Shown: positions 36,907 to 46,120 of the stretch, in pieces | Position numbering within the stretch: the first letter of the stretch is position 1 | Layout of the letters: every line of letters begins with the position of its first letter | NCBI RefSeq assembly: GCF_001580995.1 | Contig: NZ_LHZU01000135.1 | Coordinates: 1-64,000, forward strand | Source: Acetobacter senegalensis | GTDB lineage: Bacteria; Pseudomonadota; Alphaproteobacteria; Acetobacterales; Acetobacteraceae | Reading direction: 5' to 3' | Length of the DNA stretch: 64,000 nucleotides | Translations under genes and position numbers: made by a program | Notes under the pieces: model-generated | Database searches by the model: none | Told to the model about the DNA's origin: nothing | Seen by the model: only the letters and a program-made list of their open reading frames with translations

Positions 36907-37890
36907 ATGATTAAGGACTTTACATTCAGTATCAATCGACTTCGCTTTGATGAGAACTATCATCCATCCGATAAGACGCGCCTCACGACCAATTTCGCCA
37001 ATCTGGCGAGAGGGGAAAGCCGTCAGGAAAACCTGCGTAATGTCCTGCTGATGATTGACAATCGTTTCAATGATCTGGCCCATTGGGATAATCCCAATAG
37101 GGATCGCTATTCCGTCGAGCTTGAAATCATTTCCGTCGACATGGATATCGATTTTTCTGGCAAAAGCGACAGCTTTCCGCTGATCGAAGTTCTGAACACG
37201 ACGATTGTCGATAAAAAAGCCAACAAGCGCATAGAAGGTCTCACAGGGAACAGTTTTTCCTCGTATGTGCGGGACTATGACTTCAGCGTGTTGCTACCGA
37301 AATATAACAAAGATAAGCCAGAATTTAGTGTTCCTGATAATTACGGGAACTTGCATGGAAATCTTTTTAAGAGCGTTGTGAATTCCACGGCGTACAAAAA
37401 TAATTTCAGGAAGCCCCCTGTCATATGCCTTAGTGTCTCAACCAATCGGATCTATCATCGGACAGAAAATCAGCATCCTGTATTGGGTATTGAATATCAG
37501 CAGCGCGAATTTTCCCTGACGGATTACTATTTTGAAAAAATGGGAATGCAGGTTCGCTATTTTATGCCGCCCAATAGCATGGCACCATTGGCGTTCTATT
37601 TCTCCGGCGATCTGCTGTCTGATTACTCCGCTCTTGAGCTTATCAGCACCATCAGCACGATGGAGTCTTTCCAGAAAGTTTACCGTCCTGAAATTTACAA
37701 TGCCAATTCTGTTGCTGCTGATTGTTATCAGCCGAGCCTGAAGCATCAGGACTATTCAAATACCCGAATTGTCTACGATCGCGAGGAGCGCAGCCAGCTG
37801 GCGACCGCACAGGGGAAATATACGGAAGAGAATTTCATCAAGCCGTATCACGATGTTCTTGAGCAGTGGTCTGCCAGTTACGCCGTTTGA
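36907..37890 (+). CDS. mesX: MesX (DUF1852), partner of methionine synthase MesD
   Basis: 327 residues of the DUF1852 family: KDFTFSINRLRFDENYHPSD, RLTTNFANLARGESRQENLR, EVLNTTIVDKKANKRIEGLT and KYTEENFIKPYHDVLEQW. Experimental work on folate-independent methionine synthases (Price and co-workers) found that MesD requires MesX and oxygen. The exact role of MesX is not settled; it may make or carry the methyl donor. mesD follows after 27 bases. The pair lets the cell make methionine without B12 or methyl-folate. Confidence 0.9.
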   Translation: MIKDFTFSINRLRFDENYHPSDKTRLTTNFANLARGESRQENLRNVLLMIDNRFNDLAHWDNPNRDRYSVELEIISVDMDIDFSGKSDSFPLIEVLNTTIVDKKANKRIEGLTGNSFSSYVRDYDFSVLLPKYNKDKPEFSVPDNYGNLHGNLFKSVVNSTAYKNNFRKPPVICLSVSTNRIYHRTENQHPVLGIEYQQREFSLTDYYFEKMGMQVRYFMPPNSMAPLAFYFSGDLLSDYSALELISTISTMESFQKVYRPEIYNANSVAADCYQPSLKHQDYSNTRIVYDREERSQLATAQGKYTEENFIKPYHDVLEQWSASYAV

Positions 37891-37917
37891 TCAATCAGAA
37901 ACACAAGGCCATCCCTT

Positions 37918-38946
37918 ATGAAAACACAGCTCCCTACCTCAACGGCCGGCAGCCTGCCCAAACCTTCATGGCTTGCCAAACCCGAGACGCTCTGGTCACC
38001 CTGGAAATTGCAGGGTGAGGAACTGATCAAGGGTAAACAGGATGCGCTGCGTCTAACCCTGGACGATCAGGATCGTGCCGGAATTGATATCGTCAGCGAT
38101 GGTGAGCAGACACGTCAGCATTTCGTCACGTCGTTTATTGAGCATCTCAGTGGTGTCGACTTCGAAAACCGTCAGACGGTTAAAATTCGCAACCGCTACG
38201 ATGCAAGTGTGCCGTCAGTCGTAGGCACCGTGACGCGTGAGAAGCCGGTCTTTGTCGAGGATGCGAAGTTTTTACGCACACTGACGAAGAAGCCCATCAA
38301 GTGGGCGCTGCCTGGCCCTATGACCATGATCGATACACTTTATGACGGCCACTATAAAAGTCGCGAGAAACTGGCCTGGGAATTCGCCAAAATCCTCAAT
38401 CAGGAAGCCAAAGAGCTGGAGGCGGTAGGCGTCGATATCATCCAGTTTGATGAACCCGCCTTCAATGTTTTCTTTGATGAGGTGAATGACTGGGGTATCG
38501 CAACATTAGAAAAAGCTATTGAAGGACTGAAATGCGAAACCGCAGTCCATATCTGCTACGGCTATGGCATCAAAGCCAATATTGACTGGAAAAATACTCT
38601 TGGTCAGGAATGGAGACAATATGAAGAGATCTTTCCCAGACTGCAGAAATCCAATATCGATCTGATTTCACTGGAATGTCAGAACTCCCGCGTTCCGATG
38701 GATCTGATTGAACTCATTCGTGGAAAAAAGGTCATGGTCGGCGCTATTGATGTGGCAACCAATACCATTGAGACGCCCGAGAAGGTCGCTGACATCTTGC
38801 GAAAGGCACTTCAGTTTGTCGATGCCGACAAGCTTTATCCCTGCACCAACTGCGGTATGGCTCCTTTGTCGCGCGAAGTGGCGCGAGGCAAACTCAATGC
38901 CTTAGGCGCAGGCGTGGAAATTGTTCGCAAAGAGCTCTCGGTCTGA
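37918..38946 (+). CDS. mesD: MesD, MetE-core methionine synthase (folate- and B12-independent)
   Basis: 342 residues, corresponding only to the C-terminal catalytic barrel of MetE (no N-terminal folate-binding half). It opens STAGSLPKPSWLAKPETLW. Zinc ligands are in place: His211 and Cys213 (AVHICYGYG), Glu253 (ISLECQNS) and Cys312 (CTNCGMAPLS). Homocysteine-binding DGEQTRQHFV and QFDEPAF are present. Co-transcribed with mesX and followed by a MetR-like gene. Methyl donor is not methyl-tetrahydrofolate in this family; its identity is uncertain. Confidence 0.92.
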   Translation: MKTQLPTSTAGSLPKPSWLAKPETLWSPWKLQGEELIKGKQDALRLTLDDQDRAGIDIVSDGEQTRQHFVTSFIEHLSGVDFENRQTVKIRNRYDASVPSVVGTVTREKPVFVEDAKFLRTLTKKPIKWALPGPMTMIDTLYDGHYKSREKLAWEFAKILNQEAKELEAVGVDIIQFDEPAFNVFFDEVNDWGIATLEKAIEGLKCETAVHICYGYGIKANIDWKNTLGQEWRQYEEIFPRLQKSNIDLISLECQNSRVPMDLIELIRGKKVMVGAIDVATNTIETPEKVADILRKALQFVDADKLYPCTNCGMAPLSREVARGKLNALGAGVEIVRKELSV

Positions 38947-39268
38947 GAGACCGCTGGATTGGGATTTCGGTGGGAGGAAGAGGCGCAGAGACAACCACGT
39001 CGGTGCACTCTTCCGATAGCCTGCTTTTTAGTGTGTCAGTCATGTCAGGCGGAAAGAGGTGCAGCGCCCACTTTTTTCCTGAAGGCTTCAGGCGGAAGAT
39101 TGAGGCCGCATTTAAATCCAGAACGAAGAAAGCGGTAGTTGTCAGTCGAAACCATGGGAAACTATCCGAATGGATCGCGCAGAAGCGTCACGATAAGCAT
39201 TTATAAAAATGAATTAAAATGATATATTTTTATCATTATATGAATTTTATGCATTTATTGGACGAGAC
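38947..39268. other. Intergenic region between mesD and metR
   Basis: 322 bases. A 78-codon plus-strand frame (38970-39206) has no family resemblance and only a weak GGAGG context, so I do not call it a gene. The last 70 bases are very AT-rich, with TGAATTTTATGCAT and ATGATATATTTTTATCAT palindromic sequence suited to the metR promoter or a MetR/self-regulatory site. Confidence 0.4.
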
Positions 39269-40168
39269 ATGAGTATTCTGGAGCGCAGTCATCTGACAAT
39301 CATTCGGGAAGTCACGCGAGAGGGCTCGTTGACGGCCGCCGGGATGCGCTTGAATCTGACCCAGCCAGCGCTCAGCCATTCTATCCGCAAGATCGAGCAG
39401 CAGCTCGGCGTAAAGATATGGCGGCGAGAGGGACGGTCACTCGTGCTCACCCAGGCAGGGGAATGGCTGTTATCACTGGCGAACCGTCTGCTTCCGCAGT
39501 TTGAACTTGCAGAAAATCGCCTTGAACAATTCGCAAATGGCGAGCGCGGTACACTACGCATCGGCATGGAATGCCACCCCTGCTATCAGTGGCTCCTGAA
39601 GGTGGTCTCTCCCTATTTAGATAGATGGCCGAAGGTTGATGTGGATGTGCGACAGAAGTTCCAGTTTGGTGGGATTGGCGCGCTGTTCAGTAATGAAGTT
39701 GATATTCTGGTCACACCTGATCCGCTTTACAAACCCGGCCTGACGTTCACACCGGTTTTTGATTATGAACTCGTTCTGGCTGTTGGTCCCGAACATCCTT
39801 TACGTGAGGAAAAGTTCGTATTGCCGGAGCAGCTTGCAGATGAAACATTGATTACCTATCCCGTTCCGTCAGAACGGCTTGATATTTACACGCAGTTTCT
39901 GCAACCAGCCGGGATTGGCCCACGGCAGCAAAAGCAGATTGAGACGACGGACATCATGCTGGTGATGGTGACCCATGGAAGGGGCGTCGCAGCGCTACCG
40001 CGCTGGCTGGTGGAAGAGTATGCCTCCCGCTTTGAACTTTACCCTGTAAAACTTGGCAAAAAAGGCATTGCGAAACAGATATTTCTTGGTCGCCGCGAAA
40101 CTGACGAAGAGATTCAATATCTGCGAGATTTTATCGAATTCGCCGCTTCACCTCATTCAGATCGTTAA
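39269..40168 (+). CDS. metR: MetR-like LysR-type regulator
   Basis: 299 residues. LysR winged helix: LTIIREVTREGSLTAAGMRL then LTQPALSHSIRKIEQQLGV. The effector domain carries close MetR matches: LRIGMECHPCYQWLLKVV (E. coli MetR has LRIAIECHSCIQWL), FDYELVLAVGPEHPL, ITYPVPSERLDIYTQFLQPA and GRGVAALPRWLVEE. MetR responds to homocysteine and controls metE/metH; here it follows mesXD and likely controls them. Confidence 0.85.
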   Translation: MSILERSHLTIIREVTREGSLTAAGMRLNLTQPALSHSIRKIEQQLGVKIWRREGRSLVLTQAGEWLLSLANRLLPQFELAENRLEQFANGERGTLRIGMECHPCYQWLLKVVSPYLDRWPKVDVDVRQKFQFGGIGALFSNEVDILVTPDPLYKPGLTFTPVFDYELVLAVGPEHPLREEKFVLPEQLADETLITYPVPSERLDIYTQFLQPAGIGPRQQKQIETTDIMLVMVTHGRGVAALPRWLVEEYASRFELYPVKLGKKGIAKQIFLGRRETDEEIQYLRDFIEFAASPHSDR

Positions 40169-40431
40169 GGATTGTTTCCGAAATTCACATTTAGAATATC
40201 TTCGCGTCTCTGCTTTTTTACGATGTCCGGTTTCTCTCTTTTCCTTTCGATACCGATGTTCCGTTTACGCCTCACCTCAGCCATTTGACCTTCGATCTGC
40301 GTTGCCAGAGAGCAGACATGGGGCCGACCAATCCCTTTGAAACTGCGATTTGTGCATGCGCCTCCTGCGACTACGCGGCCCCTTATTATCTTCCATTCGC
40401 TTGAGAATACTAACCATACGGTGATGAACGG

Positions 40432-42789
40432 TCAGAACTCCGAAACAACTGAGAAAAACGTTCCGCGCCGCTGACCATATTGTGCCTGATAGATTCCGAC
40501 CCCGCTGCCGTTCCTGAGCTGATAGCGTTTATCGAACAGATTAACGACATCAGCCCGCACCTTGATGTCGTGTCCGAATGGAACCTTTGTGAAGGTGTGT
40601 TGGTAGCCAATGTTGAACACGTCATATTCCGGCTCTTTCTCAAGGTTCGCAAAGCCGCTGCGCAGGCCATAACCATAGACGAAATCGACATAGGCCATAT
40701 CGTGCTTCGTGGTCCACGAAGCGCCGGCTGTCGCGGTGAATTCTCCCTGATGGTCAAGCTGGATGGCGTGACTCTTGATATAGGCCAGCTCAGCCGTATC
40801 AAACTGGTATTGTGCGGAATTGATGTCACGAGCCGACGTTTTTACGTAGGAAAAATTCCCGAATAATGACCATGGCCCATGTTTCCATGAACTTCCGAAT
40901 TCGGCACCGTAGACCCGGCCACGTTTGTAGCTGAATGGTGCCAGGATCACCGCACGGCCGAACTGTCCGAGATCGGTGAGATCGTGCGCCCATTTGGCGT
41001 AGGCATCGAGTGTGATCTGGAACTCGGGCGTGATGCGCTGAAGAATGCCCCCATCCACATAGTTTGATTTTTCGACCTTCGTCGCGTCATTGATCAGGTT
41101 AGCTGCAGCATTGGTTGTGCCTACGAATTTGGCCAATGTTGATGGATAGACATACTGGGGTGAAGGTGGAGCGAAATAGCGCGAATAACCGATGTGAAGG
41201 GTCGTGGTTCGTGTCGGTTTCCAGACCATGTTCGCACGGGGACTCAACTGTCCCTCGTTGCCAAAGGAGGACGCGAACCGGTCGTAACGGATACCATAAT
41301 TGAACGTCAGATTACGGGTGATCTTGTATTCGTCCTGGATATACGCCCCGGCCTCGACCGACCAGTTGCCTGTGTTGTCGATCAGGCGCACCGGTACATT
41401 CGAACTCTGTTTTCCTTGCGCATCGACGGGAAAGGCCAACGTATTGGTATCCAGCCGTTCGGACGTGTATTGCCCCAGAAGACCGGCCCGCAACGTATGG
41501 TGGTGCGCTACCTCGTATGACAGATCGAACTGCATGCCGCCGGTTGTGAAGTCGTTGACCTCATGTTCGGAAACACCCTGATAAATCAGGTCACGATCGC
41601 GATCGGGCGTGTAATCGATCCGGCCATAACGGAAATAGGGTGATGCCTGAAAGTTCAGCTTGTCCGTTGTACGCTGATAGGAGAGCACAGCGTAGTAATT
41701 CTGTTCCGTCTGGCTGTCATTCATCTTCGCCCAGTTCATTGACGGATCATGAGGATTCACGCCGGCCACAGCATAAATGGTGGTATAGTCGGGGCTGTTC
41801 ACATCGAATGTCTTGAACGAATTGGGAATTTCGAAATCCGCATAGGAGGCGCTGGTGAGCAGCGTCACCCTGCTGACATCGTCAATATGGTAGGACAGGT
41901 AGGAGAAGGCTTTTTCCTGCTCCGTCACATCATGAACGGCTCGGAAGGTATCGCTCGGGTTTTCAATACCGATATTGTTACGGGTGAACGACAGCGTGGT
42001 GAAATAATCCAGCTTTCCATGCTGGCCACCAAGCTGCGCGGACGGCACGAACGTGTTGTAGCTCCCGCCATAAAGCGAGACCTGGTTGTGCTTCAGGCTG
42101 TCGCCGGTCTTGGTGGTCACATCCACCACGCCTGCTGTGCGGAAGCCGAACTGTGCTGGCAGGGTTCCGGTCAGTAGATCCACCGACTGGATGATGCGGG
42201 TATCAAGTTCCTGCCCGAAGCCGTTCAGTCCTTCGGGCAGCAGCACACCGTTGACGCGGTAAGTGAGACCCCCGTGCTCTCCACGCACATGGACCTCGCC
42301 ATAACTGTCGAGCACGACGCCGGGCACACGCAGAAGGATTTGGCTGAAGGCCGCATTCTGTCCCCCAGGTGTGGTGGTAATCTGGTGCTGGTCGATGTGG
42401 TAATCGACAGCTCCCAAGCCGGGGAAAATGCGCGCGCGCTCCTGGTTAAGGTGGCCGACGACATTGATGTGCTCAGGGGCGCTTGAGTCGGTCGGAGCCG
42501 ATTTTCCAGACGGTGTGGCCTTCTTCCGTGCGCTTTTTTTTCTCTCGTGGCGGGCAGATTCGACATTCTGCGTCGCTGATGCGGGCTTGACGGTCATAGT
42601 GCCCGTACCCAGAGCGATAGTTTCATCAGCCTTTGCCGTGTTCATGCAGAACCAGCTCAGTCCCGCAGCCACGCAGGAACACAGCATAGCGCGTGAACTC
42701 GCGCGAAGTCGGATGCATTTATGACCGGAATTCTCCCCGGAATGCCTGTGCTTATAGGAATAGCATTTGCTATATTTCGAGGTGAGCAT
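40432..42789 (-). CDS. TonB-dependent receptor in the mntH transcript
   Basis: Up to 785 residues. Plug: [40 protein letters not shown] and [20 protein letters not shown]; the barrel ends [18 protein letters not shown] with the terminal Phe. The start is uncertain: the ATG at 42789 overlaps an operator-like palindrome and has no good ribosome site, while the ATG at 42687 gives [20 protein letters not shown], a plausible signal peptide. It lies just after the mntH remnant and shares its operator motif, suggesting a manganese- or iron-responsive receptor. A Lys/Arg-rich linker follows the signal. Confidence 0.82.
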   Translation of the reverse strand: MLTSKYSKCYSYKHRHSGENSGHKCIRLRASSRAMLCSCVAAGLSWFCMNTAKADETIALGTGTMTVKPASATQNVESARHERKKSARKKATPSGKSAPTDSSAPEHINVVGHLNQERARIFPGLGAVDYHIDQHQITTTPGGQNAAFSQILLRVPGVVLDSYGEVHVRGEHGGLTYRVNGVLLPEGLNGFGQELDTRIIQSVDLLTGTLPAQFGFRTAGVVDVTTKTGDSLKHNQVSLYGGSYNTFVPSAQLGGQHGKLDYFTTLSFTRNNIGIENPSDTFRAVHDVTEQEKAFSYLSYHIDDVSRVTLLTSASYADFEIPNSFKTFDVNSPDYTTIYAVAGVNPHDPSMNWAKMNDSQTEQNYYAVLSYQRTTDKLNFQASPYFRYGRIDYTPDRDRDLIYQGVSEHEVNDFTTGGMQFDLSYEVAHHHTLRAGLLGQYTSERLDTNTLAFPVDAQGKQSSNVPVRLIDNTGNWSVEAGAYIQDEYKITRNLTFNYGIRYDRFASSFGNEGQLSPRANMVWKPTRTTTLHIGYSRYFAPPSPQYVYPSTLAKFVGTTNAAANLINDATKVEKSNYVDGGILQRITPEFQITLDAYAKWAHDLTDLGQFGRAVILAPFSYKRGRVYGAEFGSSWKHGPWSLFGNFSYVKTSARDINSAQYQFDTAELAYIKSHAIQLDHQGEFTATAGASWTTKHDMAYVDFVYGYGLRSGFANLEKEPEYDVFNIGYQHTFTKVPFGHDIKVRADVVNLFDKRYQLRNGSGVGIYQAQYGQRRGTFFSVVSEF
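42760..42773. promoter_or_regulatory. Operator-like palindrome before the TonB receptor
   Basis: ATAGCATTTGCTAT, arms ATAGCA/TGCTAT. The identical 14-mer occurs upstream of mntH at 43825-43838. If it is an operator, the receptor has its own metal-controlled promoter and starts downstream of 42760, supporting the ATG at 42687. Confidence 0.6.
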
Positions 42790-42834
42790 GAGGATATGGT
42801 TCTTCTGTGAAGGGTGCCCCGAGGGCGGTTGAGC

Positions 42835-43736
42835 CTAGGAAATCGTGTCGAAAAGCAGTTTGAAGTTGAGAACCAGAATGACAACCGCCTCGATCCACGA
42901 GAGCGCGGCGAGTTTCCTGGAAATGACGAACTCGCCCATTTTTCGGCGGTCGGAGACGAACAGGACCAGAGGAATGACGGCAAAGGGCAGTTGTATCGAC
43001 AGGATGACTTGGCTGAACAGCAGCAACTCGCGATGTACAGCATCTGGCTATTGGTCACGACCTCAGGCGACGGAAGGAAACCCTTCACGATACCCGCCAG
43101 AGGCGGGGCTGCCGCCACGACCTGAACGGCGAAGCAAATGGCAATGATGCTCAGAAGCCCGATGATAAAGGCTTCCAGATAGCGGAAGCCCCTGTTCATC
43201 AGGAACAGGATAATGAAGGTATCGAGCACCGAGATCACGGCGCCCGCAAGCAAAGGAATCCCGAACAGGAGTTGAAGCGCCACGGCCGTGCCGATGACCT
43301 CGGCCAGATCACAGGCGATGATGGCCAGTTCGCAGGCCAGCCACAGTATGATGTTGATGGCCGGTGGAAAATGGTCGCGACAGGCCTGTGCGAGATCCCG
43401 CCCGGTCGCGATGCCCAACCGTGCTGACAGGCCCTGGAGTAGGATCGCCATCAGGTTCGACAGCATAATAACGGAAAGCAAGGTGTAGCCGAACTGCGCA
43501 CCGTCCTGGAGATCGGTCGTCCAATTGCCGGGATCCATATAGCCGACCGAGACCATGTAACCCGACCCCACGAAGGCCAGAAAACGCCGGAGCCAAGATG
43601 CGTCGCCAGACGACAGATGCACCGTGGCAAAGGCTTCCGGCAGGCTGTTACTGTCGGTTTCCGTCAGCTTGGCAAAGCGCGAGACTCTAGGTTTCGAGAC
43701 AGGAGACGGAGTGCTGACGTGAGTGCGATGGGCCAT
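42835..43736 (-). pseudogene. mntH: NRAMP manganese transporter MntH with internal deletion
   Basis: The N-terminal five to six helices are intact: [20 protein letters not shown] (DPGN metal site), [20 protein letters not shown] and [20 protein letters not shown]. After SQMLYIA the sequence jumps, in another frame, to [20 protein letters not shown] and [16 protein letters not shown], which is the last quarter of MntH. About 120-140 residues, including the MPH metal-binding helix, are missing at about 43037, and the reading frame is lost. The product cannot be a working transporter. Confidence 0.85.
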
Positions 43737-43767
43737 GATGACCCAGTAGATCGTACACTGCGACTAT

Positions 43768-43838
43768 ATGCAATATGCTATATTAAAAAGTATATACAAA
43801 ATTATCATGTATATAATCATATATATAGCATTTGCTAT
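43768..43838. promoter_or_regulatory. mntH promoter region with palindromic metal-regulator sites
   Basis: Contains ATAGCATTTGCTAT at 43825-43838 and a related ATGCAATATGCTAT at 43768-43781, within an unusually AT-rich stretch. Such sites, in front of mntH, fit a Mur- or MntR-type manganese regulator. The sequence resembles alphaproteobacterial Mur boxes (TGCA-containing palindromes) only in part. Confidence 0.6.
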
Positions 43839-43987
43839 TCTATCCTCATTGGAATATATCTCCCAGACAGAAACAATTCTTCCCAGCAAGCTAGCTGTTA
43901 GGTTGTCACTCTCTCCCCCCTCCCCGCTCTTTCTCCTGCGCCCGGATACGCGCTGCCCCGCCCCTCTACGCCAATATACGAAGCAGT

Positions 43988-44150
43988 TGGTTGCGGGTAT
44001 CAGGTACCCCGATTTGAACCTACTGGCGCCAAGTCATTGAAATGATGGGGAATTTGATAGGCGTGTGGTGTTACGCGCAACAAAAAACCCCGTCAAGTCA
44101 GGGACTTAGCGGGGTTTTGAGGGTATCAATGGTTGCGGGGGCCTGCAACC
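43988..44150 (-). repeat. Two tRNA-fMet 3'-end-like fragments
   Basis: On the minus strand, CCCGCAACCA occurs at 43997-43988 and again at 44139-44130. The first is preceded by GGTTCAAATCGGGGTACC, resembling a T-arm plus acceptor of initiator tRNA (GGTTCAAATCC...CCCGCAACCA); the second is preceded by GCAGGCC. No complete tRNA can be folded. This looks like leftover attachment-site sequence from an element that inserted into a tRNA gene. Confidence 0.4.
44084..44118. terminator. Bidirectional intrinsic terminator
   Basis: AAAACCCCG ... CGGGGTTTT, a nine-pair stem with an 17-base loop and T-run on the plus strand and A-run (T on the minus) on the other side. It separates the mntH promoter region from vapBC. 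Confidence 0.7.
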
Positions 44151-44261
44151 AAAGAAAACTGCTGCTTGTCAGCGGGTTCGTAGAGAGGCTCGCTGCATGA
44201 CATAGTCGATTGATAAACAATCGTTTTTATCAATATTCTATCTCGCTGCGCCCTCTTTCGA

Positions 44262-44672
44262 TCAGACCGTGTCAGTCAGCCAGTCCTCGGTTCGAAGACC
44301 CTCTACCCGCTGAAATTCACGCAGATTACCGGTCACCACAATCAGCCCTCTGCTCCGGGCATGCCCGGCAATCATGAGGTCATATGGACCTATGATACGG
44401 CCATTCCGTTCAAGTTCGGCCCGAATGTCTGCCGTATGGGCGGCCGCTTCACTGTCGAATGGCAGGATCGCCAGCCTTGCCCCAAAGTGCTCGACCTCAC
44501 GTCTTGTGCGCACGGGATCAGACGAGCGTTCCGCGCCATAAAGCAGTTCATACAGAACCACGTCCGAGATGCAAAGTTCCTCCGCACAACTGTTGAACTT
44601 CGGACGCAACCCCTGCGGCCGATCTCGCAATACCCGGATACAGAGGTTCGTATCCAGCAGGTAACGCAGCAT
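44262..44672 (-). CDS. vapC: VapC-type PIN-domain toxin
   Basis: 136 residues. PIN-domain acidic residues are visible: Asp7 in RYLLDTNLCIRVLRD, Glu in SDVVLYELLYGAER, and Asp in IIGPYDLMIAGHARSRGLIV with the following VTGNLREFQRVEGLRTEDW. VapC toxins are magnesium-dependent ribonucleases, often cutting tRNA-fMet or rRNA. Its ATG directly follows the vapB stop, so the pair is one operon with the antitoxin first. Located beside IS remnants, typical of mobile toxin-antitoxin modules. Confidence 0.92.
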   Translation of the reverse strand: MLRYLLDTNLCIRVLRDRPQGLRPKFNSCAEELCISDVVLYELLYGAERSSDPVRTRREVEHFGARLAILPFDSEAAAHTADIRAELERNGRIIGPYDLMIAGHARSRGLIVVTGNLREFQRVEGLRTEDWLTDTV

Positions 44673-44897
44673 TCAGAGCGCCTCACGTTCCTGCATGACC
44701 GGCTGGTTCCGCTCTCCCAGATCCAACCCGGGAGCCGCAAAGAAATTATCCCACGCTGCGTCAGCGGGGGCTATGATCCGTCGTGAACCTTCGGACACAA
44801 TGACGACGTCACGCACTTGCTCCCCGAAGGCGACCATCTTTGGCAGACGCACTGCCTGCGAGCGGTTGGATAGAAAGAGTGTCGTACGGGTCAGCAT
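44673..44897 (-). CDS. vapB: VapB-type antitoxin
   Basis: 74 residues from the ATG at 44897, with GGGAGGG eight bases ahead; the GTG two codons upstream sits too close to that site. N-terminal AbrB-like swapped-hairpin DNA-binding domain (TLFLSNRSQAVRLPKMVAFG) and an acidic C-terminal toxin-binding tail (PADAAWDNFFAAPGLDLGER). It binds VapC and represses the operon. Confidence 0.9.
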   Translation of the reverse strand: MLTRTTLFLSNRSQAVRLPKMVAFGEQVRDVVIVSEGSRRIIAPADAAWDNFFAAPGLDLGERNQPVMQEREAL

Positions 44898-45079
44898 TGG
44901 CACATCCCTCCCAATGGATATGCATCATGTATATCCCATTTCAACAAAGATGTCCCGTACTTTCAGGCTCCTCCGCACCACATGCATACAATCCGGACAG
45001 GTGATACAGTGGCCCTTCCGCCTGCCCGATGATGGGATCGCTCTCCGGTCTCCCGGAAAGATAAAAAGACAGCATTCAT

Positions 45080-45846
45080 GACGGACAGGCCACGAAAACG
45101 GAGTAACGCTTTCGCTTTGGCAGAAGAGCGGGGGCGCCACTTGGAGGGATGTTTCCAGTGGAGGACAGGGGGCGCCGATTGTTGAACCAGGCGACCCATT
45201 TAAGCGTTGCCTACTCAACAGCTTCCCTGTTTTTCCATGACCCCCGGTCGATAGACGAGTTCGGTTTTATAACGTCCGTTAAATAGTCTCTGCGAGGGCG
45301 TTATCATAGAGATCCCCAACACTTCCGACAGACGCGACCAGTTCAGCGTCAGCCAGTCTTTGCGTGTAGCAAATGGGTACATATTGGACGGATTCAACCG
45401 GTCGTCGCAACACTTTCGATTATATGTTGTTTGAGCAGTTGGTCGAGTGCCTCTGCTGGTGTTTACCAACCGAGTGTTTTGCGTGGCCATGTATTCAGGG
45501 CAGGAGCAACCGCATCTAATGCATCGATAACATACTGGCTGCCGGTGCTCATCAATGAAGCTGGTCATGGTCTGAAGCGGCGGCCGAGTTCTCCTTGCAT
45601 AAAATATGCTAACGCCTTGCGCAGGATTTCATTCGCCTGCTGCAGTTCGCGGGTCACTCACCGCAGGCCCATTGGCGCGCCATGCAGACGGGTCCATTTC
45701 GACAGCATGTTAGGATCAATATCCCGCTTTGGAGCGATCATCATCACCGCAGACCACCGCGAAGGACGGTTCTTCTTTTCCTCCAGAACCATGCAGGCTG
45801 CAAGTTCGTAAAATTCAGGCAGAAAACGCTTCGGTTTATTGCCCAT
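45080..45846 (-). mobile_element. IS3-family remnant, split by foreign sequence
   Basis: On the minus strand OrfA is recognisable: KPKRFLPEFYELAACMVLEE, NRPSRWSAVMMIAPKRDIDP and TRELQQANEILRKALAYFMQ, then the OrfB start MTSFIDEHR. After an intervening IS30 fragment (45394-45548) the OrfB end follows: RLADAELVASVGSVGD, LYDNALAETI, LKWVAWFNNRR-type and SSTGNIPP. Multiple stops and frameshifts; the middle of OrfB is missing. Confidence 0.75.
45394..45548 (-). mobile_element. IS30-family transposase C-terminal fragment inside the IS3 remnant
   Basis: Reads YVIDALDAVAPALNTWPRKTLGW, in-frame TAA, TPAEALDQLL, then HIIESVATT and stop. This is the ending of IS30 transposases (LNxRPRKTLGWKTPAEAL). Only about 50 codons; inserted between the OrfB start and OrfB end of the IS3 element. 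Confidence 0.75.
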
Positions 45847-46120
45847 GAATTCTTCTCACCTCACAGCTCTTTCTGTCTCCACAAAACCTAGGGCAATTCA
45901 CTATTAGATCCTGTTTTATAGATCCTGTTTTACGAATTCCTTGAGCAGCACAGTTTTGATGTAATTCCGGTGAACGCGCGAGCCGCTTCTGGCCTGCCAG
46001 AATCCCAGACACCCGCAATTCCAGCTTCTCCTCAGATGAAGCCCCTCAATCATTATATCCGAAAGGCAGAGTTGCCCATAAATTCTGACTTCATGGAAAA
46101 ACGTAACGAAAACCAACTTT

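Noticed and set aside
36907-38946. Direct cobalamin-riboswitch control of mesX-mesD
   Set aside because: The riboswitch core is on the opposite strand; the plus strand upstream of mesX shows no B12 box.
38970-39206. 78-codon ORF between mesD and metR
   Set aside because: No family resemblance and poor start context; kept only as intergenic description.
45901-45935. Tandem repeat AGATCCTGTTTTA x2
   Set aside because: Only two units with no further copies; not a CRISPR or a known iteron.
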